Assembly: GCA_964478075.1 (NCBI GenBank)
Contig: CAYZGO010000003.1
Span: forward strand, 62,001 to 126,000
DNA: 64,000 nucleotides
Direction of reading: 5' to 3'
From: DAOUEX01 sp034430235
Lineage (GTDB): Bacteria; Chloroflexota; Anaerolineae; UBA2200
The notes beneath the pieces were generated by a model, which made no database searches, was not told the origin of the DNA, and was given only the letters and a program-made list of their open reading frames with translations. Below, piece after piece: positions 48,467 through 57,853 of this stretch. Each line of letters opens with the position of its first letter. Position 1 is the first letter of the stretch. The translations under genes were made by a program, and so were the position numbers.

Positions 48467-48832
48467 AACAAAATGGCTTTCAGGAACCGCGGGCCTGGAA
48501 AGCATAGCGCTTAGTTGAAATCGTCACTACGTCTCAAGGTGCGATACTCAGTACTCACGATGTGCTGTGTTGTGGCCCAAGTTAACAGGATCGCACTTTT
48601 TCAGCGTACTCTTCGAGAATCGCTCGAATGAAGAGGTCACACGATGTTACTGCCTATAGAAGCACTCACCTCCAGGATTTATCAGGCATTGCTTGTCAGC
48701 GTGCAAGAATAGCGACAATAGACGTCTCGGCTACTATCCCTCAATCTACCAGCTGGGAAGGATACCGAGATTTTTTGCTGCTTAATTGCTCTGAGCCCCG
48801 CCCAAGAGATGGCGGGACATAGGAGGACCATA

Positions 48833-51800
48833 TTGGAGATTAGAGATATCGATGCTGTGCGTATCAGCCTGGCATCTCCCGACCGAATTCGCGAGTGGTC
48901 TTACGGCGAGGTCACAAAGCCAGAGACCATTAACTACCGCCGCCTGCGGCCAGAAAAGGATGGCCTCTTCTGTGAAGCAATCTTTGGCCCTACCAGGGAT
49001 TGGCAATGCTATTGTGGTAAATATAAGAAGATTCGCTACAGGGGTATTGTTTGCGAGAAGTGCGGCGTAGAAGTCACCCATTCGCGGGTGCGCCGAGAAC
49101 GGATGGGCCACATCGAGCTGGCAACTCCCATTGCCCACATCTGGTATACACGCCGCTCGCCCAGCTACCTGGGCCTTATCCTCAACATCTCGCAGCGCAA
49201 CCTGGACCGTGTGCTGTATTTCGCACAATATATCATCACTGCGGTTGATGAAGACGCACGCCAAAAGGCTTTGGGGCGGCTGGATCAGGAACTCGGCCGG
49301 GAGACGGCGCGTCTAAATCAGATTGTTGAGGAACAGGTGCAGGCCCTCGAAGCCCAGTTGGCAGATGAGCTGGAGCAACTCAAAGAGCAACGAGAACACT
49401 TAATTCAAGAGTTTGAAGAAAAGCTAACCTCCACAACCAATGAGACCATGAACCAGGCTGCCACCTTGCAAAAACAGCTAGACCTGTACACGAAGCAGGC
49501 GGCTCCCATGGAACTCGTTTTCTCACCGGCAGATACCACGATTGTCCAGCAGGGCAAGTTAGTTACCAGACGTGCATACTCGCGATTGAAAAAGGTTGTG
49601 CAGGATAAGCTCAGTGAGGTCGAAGCTGCAATTCAGGCAGAGAAAGCCGAATCATTGGCTCCGGTTGAGGCCAGGCAAGACTATCTCCACCAGATGGTGG
49701 CTGATAGGCGAGAAGAACTGCAGAAGGAAATAGCCGAGCAGCTTCTGGAAGCTGAAGCTCGTATTGAGAAACAACGCGAAGAACTACGCAACCTTGGAGC
49801 TCGACAACTAATCGACGAAAGCCGTTACCGGGAACTCGAGGAGAAATGGCCCAGAGTTTTCAAGGCTGACATGGGCGCAAAGGCCATCCGAGACATCGTT
49901 AAAGCCATTGATCTGGAAGCCCTGGCTCTCATGCTGCGGCGTGAAATCCTGGTGTCCAAATCAAAGCAGCGGCGCAAGAAGGCAACTAAGCGTCTACGTG
50001 TCGTTGAGGCCTTACGCCAGTCTGGCAACCGCCCAGAGTGGATGATCCTCACCGTCCTGCCCGTTATACCACCTGGCCTGCGTCCTATGGTGCAGTTGGA
50101 TGGAGGGCGCTTTGCTACAAGCGACCTGAACGACCTCTATCGTCGCGTGGTGAACCGCAACAACCGGCTCAAGCACTTGATCAAGCTCCAGGCTCCTGAG
50201 GTCATCGTGCGCAATGAGATGCGCATGCTCCAAGAGGCTGTGGATTCACTAATTGACAACAGCAGGCGGGGCAAGGCCATCTCCCTGCGCGGGCGCCGAC
50301 AACTCAAGTCGCTCTCAGACATGCTCAAAGGCAAGCAGGGGCGATTCCGGCGCAACTTGCTGGGCAAGAGAGTGGACTATTCCGGCCGCTCAGTCATCGT
50401 CGTTGGGCCCAAGCTCAAGCTGCACCAATGCGGTCTGCCAAAACGTATGGCACTGGAGCTTTTCCGGCCGTTTGTGATGCACAAGCTGGTAGAATACAAC
50501 CACGCTATCAACATCAAGGGAGCCAAACGCCTGATCGAGAGGGAGGCCCCTGAGGTCTGGGAGGTTTTGGAAGAGATTACTCGCTCCCGCCCTGTGCTTC
50601 TCAACCGTGCACCCACTCTGCATCGTCTGGGCATCCAGGCCTTCGAGCCAGTATTGGTGGAAGGCAATGCTATTCAAATCCACCCATTGGTCTGCGCCGC
50701 GTTCAACGCGGACTTTGACGGTGATCAAATGGCCGTGCACGTGCCGCTTTCCGATGCTGCTGTTTCCGAGGCCAGGGAGTTGATGCTTTCCAACCGCAAC
50801 CTGCTATTGCCTGCAAACGGCGAACCGATTGTCGGGCCGACAAAGGACATGGTATTGGGTTGCTACTACTTGACCATAGACTTGCCTGGCGCCAAGGGTG
50901 AAGGTAAGATCTACTCCGACTACGATGAAGTCTCCCTGGCTTGCAGCCTCGGCAAACTAGACCTACACGCCAAGATCAACTTCTATGCAAGGCCGGGGCC
51001 ACGACGCAAGACGAGACTGATTGAAACTACAGTGGGGCGAGTGCTCTTTAACGAGATACTCCCACCCAAACTACGCTTCTACAACGAGGTGTTGGACAAG
51101 GCTGGCTTGAAAGCCTTGATTGGCCAAGCCTACCAGGAATTGGGCCCGGAAGAGACTGCAGAACTAGTGGACAAGATCAAAGACCTTGGCTTCAAATATG
51201 CAACTAGGTCGGGTATCACTGTTGCCATCGAGGATTTGACGATACCTCCAGACAAGACCGCTATCTTGGACGAAGCGACCAACAAAGTGACAGAGGTTGA
51301 GCGACAATACCGCCGCGGCCTTATCACCCAAAACGAGCAGTACGTCAAGACCGTCGAACTATGGACAGAGGCCACAGACAGAATCACTGCTGCAGTCGCT
51401 CGTGACCTCGATCGCCACGGCTCGATTGGTATCATGGCCTACTCCGGGGCAACCAAAGGCGGCCTGCAGCCGCTGCGGCAATTGGCAGGAATGCGGGGCC
51501 TGATGGCTGATCCCTCTGGACGCATCATCGCTCTGCCCATTCGTTCCAACTTCCGGGAAGGCCTCAGCGCACTTGAGTACTTCATTTCCACCCATGGGGC
51601 TCGCAAGGGTCTGGCAGACACGGCCCTGCGTACTGCTGACGCTGGCTACCTCACTAGGCGACTGGTAGACGTCTCTCAGGATGTCATCATCAACGAAGAA
51701 GATTGTGGTACCAAGGCAGGGATCTGGATCGAAAGGGCACGCAGCGAGGCCATCAGGGAAACTTTCGCGGAACGAATTATCGGACGCATAGCAGCAAGAC

Positions 51801-53116
51801 GGGTTGTTAGTCCCAAGACTGGCAAGATACTCGTGGATGTAGGAGAGATGATTGACGAACGCAAGGTCAAGGCCATTGATTCTCAGGGTGTGGAGCGCGT
51901 CTTTGCCCGCTCACCGTTGACCTGCCCGCTGCGCTATGGTATCTGCGCCAACTGCTACGGGCGCGACCTCGCTCGTCGTGAGAAGGTAAAGATCGGTGAG
52001 GCCGTAGGAATTATCGCCGCGCAGTCCATCGGTGAGCCCGGTACGCAGCTGACGTTGCGCACGTTCCACACGGGTGGCGTGGCTGGCATTGAGGACATCA
52101 CCCAAGGCTTGCCACGCGTGCAGGAACTGTTCGAAGCTCGCAATCCCAAAGGCCAGGCCATTATCTCAGATATCGCCGGGGTGGTGCACATCAGACGCGA
52201 GGAAGACATGCGGCTGGTGGAGGTCGTATCCAGTCACATGCTGCATTATCCGCACCCCATACCGAGGAACTACAAGATCCTGGTACAAGCAGAGGACACG
52301 GTGAAAGTCGGTGATCCACTGGCTAAGCGGGGGCAAAGGCAAATCCTCGCGGACGCCGACGGCATTATAGCGCTCAAGGGTCGGGATATCGTGATTCGTC
52401 ACGAGGAGCGGGAGGACCGCGAGTACGAGATTCCTGCTGCCGCCCGGCTTTGTGTTGAGGAGGGACAGTGTGTGGAAGCTAGCGACCGCATCACGGAAGG
52501 CGCACTGAACCCTCATGAGATCCTTGACATCTTGGGCATTGAGGCGGTTCAGCAATACTTGTTGGAAGGGATTCAGGAGGTATACCACACGCAGGGCGTC
52601 ACGATTCACGACAAGCATATTGAGATCATCATCCGGCAGATGCTGCGGCGCGTGCGCGTGACGAGTTCTGGTGATACCCATCTACTGCCAGCAGATCTGG
52701 TTGACAAAGTGGATTTCGAGCAGATCAACAACGAGATAATCGCTGAAGGTGGTGAACCAGCTACCGCGCAGCCTGTGCTCTTGGGCATTACCAAGGCTGC
52801 ACTGAACACGGAAAGCTTCCTCTCGGCAGCCTCGTTCCAGCATACAATCAGTGTCCTGTCCAACGCAGCAATTGAGGGCAAGTGCGATGATTTGCATGGG
52901 CTCAAAGAGAGCGTGATCATTGGCAAGCTGATTCCAGCAGGCACGGGTTTCCAGCGCCGGCGGGAGAAGCGAGAAGCTTTGGCTGCTGCCACTGCCCTGG
53001 CTATGAGAATGCACCTGCCTGTAGAGGCTGTGACGGCTGAAGAGACTGCCGAATCCACCAGCGTGGCCACGGCTGCCTCAACGGCAAGAGTGACTGCCAG
53101 CCAGGAAGGTAGTTGA
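48833..53116 (+). CDS. rpoC: RNA polymerase beta' subunit
   Basis: 1427 residues. The TTG at 48833 is chosen because AGGAGG lies six bases upstream and the product begins LEIRDIDAVRISLASPDRI as homologues do. Zinc site 1 CYCGKYKKIRYRGIVCEKCG and the catalytic magnesium loop NADFDGDQM (about 625) are intact, as is the second zinc site (CGTK, then CPLRYGICANCYG). Between about 155 and 350 is a long coiled-coil-rich insertion (EEQVQALEAQLADELEQLKE and similar). Unusually, rpoB is not upstream; pseudogene and repeat debris are found there and rpoC has its own promoter. A penicillin-binding protein gene follows after 40 bases. Confidence 0.97.
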   Translation: MEIRDIDAVRISLASPDRIREWSYGEVTKPETINYRRLRPEKDGLFCEAIFGPTRDWQCYCGKYKKIRYRGIVCEKCGVEVTHSRVRRERMGHIELATPIAHIWYTRRSPSYLGLILNISQRNLDRVLYFAQYIITAVDEDARQKALGRLDQELGRETARLNQIVEEQVQALEAQLADELEQLKEQREHLIQEFEEKLTSTTNETMNQAATLQKQLDLYTKQAAPMELVFSPADTTIVQQGKLVTRRAYSRLKKVVQDKLSEVEAAIQAEKAESLAPVEARQDYLHQMVADRREELQKEIAEQLLEAEARIEKQREELRNLGARQLIDESRYRELEEKWPRVFKADMGAKAIRDIVKAIDLEALALMLRREILVSKSKQRRKKATKRLRVVEALRQSGNRPEWMILTVLPVIPPGLRPMVQLDGGRFATSDLNDLYRRVVNRNNRLKHLIKLQAPEVIVRNEMRMLQEAVDSLIDNSRRGKAISLRGRRQLKSLSDMLKGKQGRFRRNLLGKRVDYSGRSVIVVGPKLKLHQCGLPKRMALELFRPFVMHKLVEYNHAINIKGAKRLIEREAPEVWEVLEEITRSRPVLLNRAPTLHRLGIQAFEPVLVEGNAIQIHPLVCAAFNADFDGDQMAVHVPLSDAAVSEARELMLSNRNLLLPANGEPIVGPTKDMVLGCYYLTIDLPGAKGEGKIYSDYDEVSLACSLGKLDLHAKINFYARPGPRRKTRLIETTVGRVLFNEILPPKLRFYNEVLDKAGLKALIGQAYQELGPEETAELVDKIKDLGFKYATRSGITVAIEDLTIPPDKTAILDEATNKVTEVERQYRRGLITQNEQYVKTVELWTEATDRITAAVARDLDRHGSIGIMAYSGATKGGLQPLRQLAGMRGLMADPSGRIIALPIRSNFREGLSALEYFISTHGARKGLADTALRTADAGYLTRRLVDVSQDVIINEEDCGTKAGIWIERARSEAIRETFAERIIGRIAARRVVSPKTGKILVDVGEMIDERKVKAIDSQGVERVFARSPLTCPLRYGICANCYGRDLARREKVKIGEAVGIIAAQSIGEPGTQLTLRTFHTGGVAGIEDITQGLPRVQELFEARNPKGQAIISDIAGVVHIRREEDMRLVEVVSSHMLHYPHPIPRNYKILVQAEDTVKVGDPLAKRGQRQILADADGIIALKGRDIVIRHEEREDREYEIPAAARLCVEEGQCVEASDRITEGALNPHEILDILGIEAVQQYLLEGIQEVYHTQGVTIHDKHIEIIIRQMLRRVRVTSSGDTHLLPADLVDKVDFEQINNEIIAEGGEPATAQPVLLGITKAALNTESFLSAASFQHTISVLSNAAIEGKCDDLHGLKESVIIGKLIPAGTGFQRRREKREALAAATALAMRMHLPVEAVTAEETAESTSVATAASTARVTASQEGS

Positions 53117-53156
53117 TACCCAGCCTTCAGGAGGAGTCTGAATCGGACGTAGGCAA

Positions 53157-56100
53157 ATGAATACATGGAAAGCCTACTATCTACTTCAGCGTCGCCGCAA
53201 GAGTTCTAATGTAGCCCTTCGGCTGGTCAGCGCATTGCTGTTGTTAGCAGTAATCATCGGTGCCTTGGCCATTGTCCTGGGATTTGGCACCGTATTCGCG
53301 GTATACGCTTACTATAGCGGGCAATTGCCTTCAGCAGAGGAGATCAGTCAGATGACGGTCTCCTCTTTTGAAACCACCAGGATCTACGACCGCACGGGCA
53401 CCCATCTGCTGTATGAACTCCTGCCTCCAGAGGGCGGCAACCGCACTATGGTACCGCTGCATAAGATTCCGGCCCACATGCGCTATGCCACCATCGCCAT
53501 GGAGGACAAAACCTTTTACGAGAACCCGGCCGGGATCAATCCAATTGGCATCGCGCGTGCCGCAATCAACAATCTGCGTGGTCTGCCTGTGCAGGGCGGC
53601 AGCTCCATAGCGCAGCAGTTGATCCGGAACGTGGTCATGACGCCTGAGGAGAGGATGCAGCGCAGCTATGCGCGCAAGATCAAAGAAGTCATCTTGGCCT
53701 TCGAGTTGACGCGACGCTATCCAGGCCTGGAGGGCAAGGACAGAATCCTGGAAGGGTACCTCAATACCGTCTTCTACGGGCGATGGTCCTATGGCATTGA
53801 GGCAGCAGCTCAGAACTACTTCGGCAAGCCTGCAGAAGACCTGACCCTGGCCGAGGCGGCTATGCTGGTACCCCTGCCCCAAAGCCCAGCGTTGACTCCC
53901 ATCGACGCCCCCGAAGAAGCGAAGAAACGCCAAGAGATCGTGCTGGATCAGATGTACCTTCAAGGCTACATTACTGCGGAGGAGGCGTGGGCGGCGAAGC
54001 AGGAGAAGCTAAAGCTGGTGTCCAAGCGCTTTGACATCAAAGCGCCACACTTTGTGATGTATGTGCGCAATTTGCTTGAGGACGAGTACGGCCCAGAAGC
54101 TGCCTACGGGGGTGGCTTCCAGGTATATACCACGCTCAACCTCGAACTGCAGAACGAGGCAGAGCGTATCGCGCGTGAGCATATCGCCGAAAAGCGAGAA
54201 GATCATAAGGTAACCAATGCAGCGGTCGTTGTCATTGATCCCCGCACTGGCGAGATCCTGGCTATGGTCGGCAGCTTGGATTACTTCGATCCCTCCATAG
54301 ATGGCCAGGTGAATGTAGCTATCTCCGAGAGGCAGCCAGGCTCCTCTTTCAAGCCTTTCACTTACGTGACCGCATTCGCTCAGGGCTACACGCCAGGCAC
54401 CATGATCATGGACGTGCGCACGAGTTTCCCCGACGATCCCAATCCTCCCTACGTCCCCGAGAATCACGATCGCCTCTTCCACGGCCCGCTGCTCTTGCGC
54501 AAAGCGCTTGCCTGCTCCTACAATGTACCTGCTGTGGGCGTGTTGTACCGAGCTGGCATTGAGAACGTCCTAGACACTGCCCATCGTATGGGGATAAACA
54601 CATTGAACCGCGATTTCTACGGGCTCAGCCTGACCCTTGGAGGCGGTGAGGTTACCTTGCTTGACCTTACCTATGCCTACAGCGTCTTTGCCAACGGCGG
54701 CATCATGGTCGGCGAACCGGTGCCTCCTCAGGATCTAAAACCAGGTTTCCGTGAGCTCAATCCCGTGGCGATCCGGAGAATAGAGGATACTCAAGGCAAT
54801 GTGATCTACGAGTACACTGAGCCTCAGCGTGCAGAGATCATTCGGCCACAACTGGCTTACCTGATTACCAATATCCTCTCTGACAACAGAGCTCGGATGG
54901 GCACTTTTGGTCCCAACAACATCATCAATCTCAGTCCTCGCGCGGCTGTCAAGACCGGAACCACAACGGATTACCGTGATGCCTGGACTGTAGGTTATAC
55001 ACCGCAAGTAGTCACGGGCGTGTGGATTGGCAACAGCGCCAACACGCCCATGGAACTCATGCCTGGCAGTCGAGGAGCGGGGCCTATCTGGCGTGCACTT
55101 ATGGACTACATGCTCGAGGATTTGCCAGTCGTCGAGTTTCCTGTGCCGGATGGCCTGGAATGGGTGGAGATAGATGCCACTTCAGGCCTGCTGCCCACTG
55201 CATACTCTCCCCACACAGTGCGCGAGGTCTTCATCGAGGGGACTGCACCCACCAAGTACGATAATGTACACCGTCCATTTCGGATTTGCAAAGTCTCAGG
55301 CAAGCTGGCGACCGTATTCTGCCCCTTGGAAACGGTAGAAGAGCAGGTCTTTGAAATCTATCCCCCTGAGGCCAGCGACTGGGTGCGGGAGAATCAGATT
55401 CCGCAACCCCCTACAGAATACTGCGATGTGCATGGCCCCAGCCTCACAACGTCCGACGTAGCCATCAGCAGTCCGCCTCTATATGCTTACGCCACGGGAG
55501 TTGTACCCATCGTTGGCAATGCCCGCCCGGGTGATTTCAGGCTGTATCGAGTGCAATACGGCAAAGGCCTAAATCCGTCGGAGTGGACGCAGATTGGCGG
55601 CGAGCATTACAACCGGGTGGACAACAACATCCTGGAATACTGGGATGTCAGCCAGTTGGAGGAGGGCTTGTATAGTCTGCGGTTGATTGTGCTTGTGGGG
55701 CACAACAACTATCGCCAGGTAGTAATCCAGGTCACCGTGGATAACACTGCGCCTGATGTGGAGATCATCTACCCATGGGAGGGCGCAGTCTACACGCTGG
55801 AAAGCGATGAGTGGGTGAACATTCAGGTTGATGCCATTGACAACTATTCGATGGATAGGGTCGAATTCTATCTTGATGGGGAGCAGATTGGCTACAGCAC
55901 AGTAGCACCCTTCACCAAGAAGTGGACGATCGCCCTTTCTGATACTATTCCAACCTTGAGCCTCGACCCCACAGTTATCAGCAGCACAGTCGTGATCACC
56001 ACAGGCGAGCTCTACATAGAAGCGCAGACGTTCTTCGATGGAACTGTAGTGACTGTCACCCGTTCTATTACCGACAACCATATCATTACATCAACAGTTG

Positions 56101-56387
56101 CCTATACCACGGGATTCGGAATTATCGCAGACACTGGGGGTTACACCGAAACCCACGTTCTGCACGTGATCGGTTTTGACGCCGTTGGCAATCAGGCCGA
56201 GAGTGAGCAAGTCCGCATATACACTATTCACAGGCCTAAGGAAGAAAAGGAAGAGACGCCAACCCCGGTTGCCGCCATGCCCCGACATCTCTTAGGCGGG
56301 GGGTTGATCGTGACCCTTGTAGCCCGGCAGCGCTCGCGGGCTCGGCGGGGTATCACGGCAAGGTCTCAGCCACACAGGCGTGGGTGA
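53157..56387 (+). CDS. Class A penicillin-binding protein (PBP1A-like) with long C-terminal extension
   Basis: 1076 residues; polymerises and cross-links peptidoglycan. A cytoplasmic tail and one membrane helix (LLLLAVIIGALAIVLGFGTVF) are followed by the GT51 transglycosylase (IAMEDKTFYENPAGINPIGI, then GGSSIAQQLIRNV) and the transpeptidase: SSFK in GSSFKPFTYV, SYN in ACSYNVPAV, KTGT in AVKTGTTTDYRDAW. After about residue 700 comes an unusual extension of nearly 370 residues with a Cys-containing module (ICKVSGKLATVFCP), an Ig-like region (TAPDVEIIYPWEGAVYTLES) and a final hydrophobic and basic tail. It follows rpoC closely and is probably co-transcribed with it. Confidence 0.93.
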   Translation: MNTWKAYYLLQRRRKSSNVALRLVSALLLLAVIIGALAIVLGFGTVFAVYAYYSGQLPSAEEISQMTVSSFETTRIYDRTGTHLLYELLPPEGGNRTMVPLHKIPAHMRYATIAMEDKTFYENPAGINPIGIARAAINNLRGLPVQGGSSIAQQLIRNVVMTPEERMQRSYARKIKEVILAFELTRRYPGLEGKDRILEGYLNTVFYGRWSYGIEAAAQNYFGKPAEDLTLAEAAMLVPLPQSPALTPIDAPEEAKKRQEIVLDQMYLQGYITAEEAWAAKQEKLKLVSKRFDIKAPHFVMYVRNLLEDEYGPEAAYGGGFQVYTTLNLELQNEAERIAREHIAEKREDHKVTNAAVVVIDPRTGEILAMVGSLDYFDPSIDGQVNVAISERQPGSSFKPFTYVTAFAQGYTPGTMIMDVRTSFPDDPNPPYVPENHDRLFHGPLLLRKALACSYNVPAVGVLYRAGIENVLDTAHRMGINTLNRDFYGLSLTLGGGEVTLLDLTYAYSVFANGGIMVGEPVPPQDLKPGFRELNPVAIRRIEDTQGNVIYEYTEPQRAEIIRPQLAYLITNILSDNRARMGTFGPNNIINLSPRAAVKTGTTTDYRDAWTVGYTPQVVTGVWIGNSANTPMELMPGSRGAGPIWRALMDYMLEDLPVVEFPVPDGLEWVEIDATSGLLPTAYSPHTVREVFIEGTAPTKYDNVHRPFRICKVSGKLATVFCPLETVEEQVFEIYPPEASDWVRENQIPQPPTEYCDVHGPSLTTSDVAISSPPLYAYATGVVPIVGNARPGDFRLYRVQYGKGLNPSEWTQIGGEHYNRVDNNILEYWDVSQLEEGLYSLRLIVLVGHNNYRQVVIQVTVDNTAPDVEIIYPWEGAVYTLESDEWVNIQVDAIDNYSMDRVEFYLDGEQIGYSTVAPFTKKWTIALSDTIPTLSLDPTVISSTVVITTGELYIEAQTFFDGTVVTVTRSITDNHIITSTVAYTTGFGIIADTGGYTETHVLHVIGFDAVGNQAESEQVRIYTIHRPKEEKEETPTPVAAMPRHLLGGGLIVTLVARQRSRARRGITARSQPHRRG

Positions 56388-56518
56388 CAGTGTCAAGAAA
56401 CCACAGAGCGCTGTGCTCTTCCTCATACTGGCCCCTTGGTCAGGTTCCCGCCTGGCATAACAACGGATGAAAACAAGTTGAATAGGTTCGTAATATCCCC
56501 TACGGACGTGCGCACGGT

Positions 56519-56562
56519 GAACAACAGCTACTGTCAACCGCCAACTGCAAACTGGTAACTGC
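56519..56562. repeat. Short heptamer array
   Basis: Units such as CAACCGC CAACTGC AAACTGG TAACTGC match the AACTGGC family flanking the four-helix-bundle gene at 43.5-44.1 kb. Here no gene is enclosed. Confidence 0.6.
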
Positions 56563-56578
56563 TTTTTACACGGGAGAG

Positions 56579-57613
56579 ATGATGATGAGCACAGCCTATG
56601 TGTACGATCCCCTGTATCTCAAGCATACCAAGGCCCAGCACCCAGAGAACAAACGCCGCCTGGAACAGATAATGAAGCATCTGCAAGATGCGGGGTTTCT
56701 GGAGCGCATGAGGCACTTGGAGGCTCGGGATGCATCCGTAGAGGAGATTTCCACTGTTCATCGCCCCAGTTACATCGCGCAGGTGCGCGACACAGCCGAG
56801 CATGGTGGAAGTTGGTTGGACGCGGACACCTACGTGGCCCCGCAGTCGTACGCTGCGGCTCTGCGCGCAGCAGGAGGCCTACTACAGGCTATGGAGGCTG
56901 TGCTGGAAGGTGAAGTGGACAACGCATTTGCTCTGGTACGCCCCCCAGGCCACCACGCCCTGGCGAACCGGGCTATGGGCTTCTGCTTGTTTAACAACAT
57001 CGCCATAGCGGCACGGCATGCCTTGCACAAGTATGACCTGGAGCGTGTGCTCATCGTTGACTTTGATCTGCATCACGGGAACGGCACGCAGGATGCATTC
57101 TACGAGGAGTCGCAGGTTCTGTATTTCTCGACCCACCAATACCCTTATTACCCAGGTACGGGACACTGGCGGGAGACCGGTCGGGGCTCTGGCCAAGGCT
57201 ACACGGTCAACGTGCCCTTGCCGGCCGGGACCGGCGACACTGGCTACCAGCACGTGTTTGACGAGATCCTCCTGCCGCTGGCGCGTCGATTCAAGCCACA
57301 ACTGATTCTGGCATCAGCGGGCTACGATGCTCACTGGGCGGATCCTCTGGGTATGATGCTACTGTCGGTATCAGGCTACGCTAGCATGGTGCGCACCTTG
57401 GTCACGCTTGCTGGCGAACTCTGTGCTGGACGGCTCGTGCTGACGCTGGAGGGAGGATATAACCTCGAAGCCCTGGCGTTGAGCATTGCAGCCACGTTCT
57501 CCATGCTGCTGGGCGATGAAAAAGTACACGATCCTTTAGGACCGGCAACGCAAGGGGAGCATTCAGTTGATGCCATGATCAGCACCGTCAAAGGTGTGCA
57601 CGGGCTTCCCTGA
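56579..57613 (+). CDS. Histone-deacetylase-superfamily amidohydrolase
   Basis: 344 residues of the arginase/deacetylase zinc fold. Motifs: HPENKRRLEQIMKHL at the start, RPPGHHA (catalytic His pair), VDFDLHHGNGTQ (zinc Asp/His) and SAGYDAHWADPLG (second zinc Asp) and LEGGYNLEAL near the C-terminus. Bacterial members deacetylate acetoin-related, polyamine or protein substrates; the substrate here is unknown. Three ATG codons in a row begin the gene; the third has GGGAG eight bases upstream. Preceded by a heptamer array and followed by a foldback repeat. Confidence 0.93.
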   Translation: MMMSTAYVYDPLYLKHTKAQHPENKRRLEQIMKHLQDAGFLERMRHLEARDASVEEISTVHRPSYIAQVRDTAEHGGSWLDADTYVAPQSYAAALRAAGGLLQAMEAVLEGEVDNAFALVRPPGHHALANRAMGFCLFNNIAIAARHALHKYDLERVLIVDFDLHHGNGTQDAFYEESQVLYFSTHQYPYYPGTGHWRETGRGSGQGYTVNVPLPAGTGDTGYQHVFDEILLPLARRFKPQLILASAGYDAHWADPLGMMLLSVSGYASMVRTLVTLAGELCAGRLVLTLEGGYNLEALALSIAATFSMLLGDEKVHDPLGPATQGEHSVDAMISTVKGVHGLP

Positions 57614-57720
57614 ACGCTCCCCCAAGGACGTCACCCTCGTGCGTAGCACGATGTGCAAAGCCTGAGCGCAGCAAAGGGTCTCGGCCAGACGCAAGCGAGA
57701 TTCCCTTCCGCGTAGCGTCT

Positions 57721-57764
57721 CCGCCGCTTGCCCTGTCTCAGGACGACAGGACTGAGGCGGCGGA
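57721..57764. repeat. Dispersed foldback repeat, copy 2
   Basis: CCGCCGC and GCGGCGG arms enclose TTGCCCTGTCTCAGGACGAC and AGGACTGAG. The core closely matches 62885-62912 and parts of 46330-46480. Confidence 0.7.
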
Positions 57765-57853
57765 CGGCGGCCCGGGTCAGGGCGGGCTTCGCTTTGCTCA
57801 GAATTACATAGTATCCTCTGATATCGGCCTCTAACCACTAGCAAAGGCGTGCA

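Noticed and set aside
48628..48822. 64-codon frame in the rpoC leader
   Set aside because: No ribosome site, no family resemblance, and it ends just before the rpoC ribosome site without coupling.
47873..48830. rpoB or its remnant upstream of rpoC
   Set aside because: No beta-subunit motif in any frame of this interval.
48809..48832. Upstream ATG as rpoC start
   Set aside because: It would place AGGAGG inside the gene; the TTG at 48833 is correctly spaced and matches the N-terminus of homologues.
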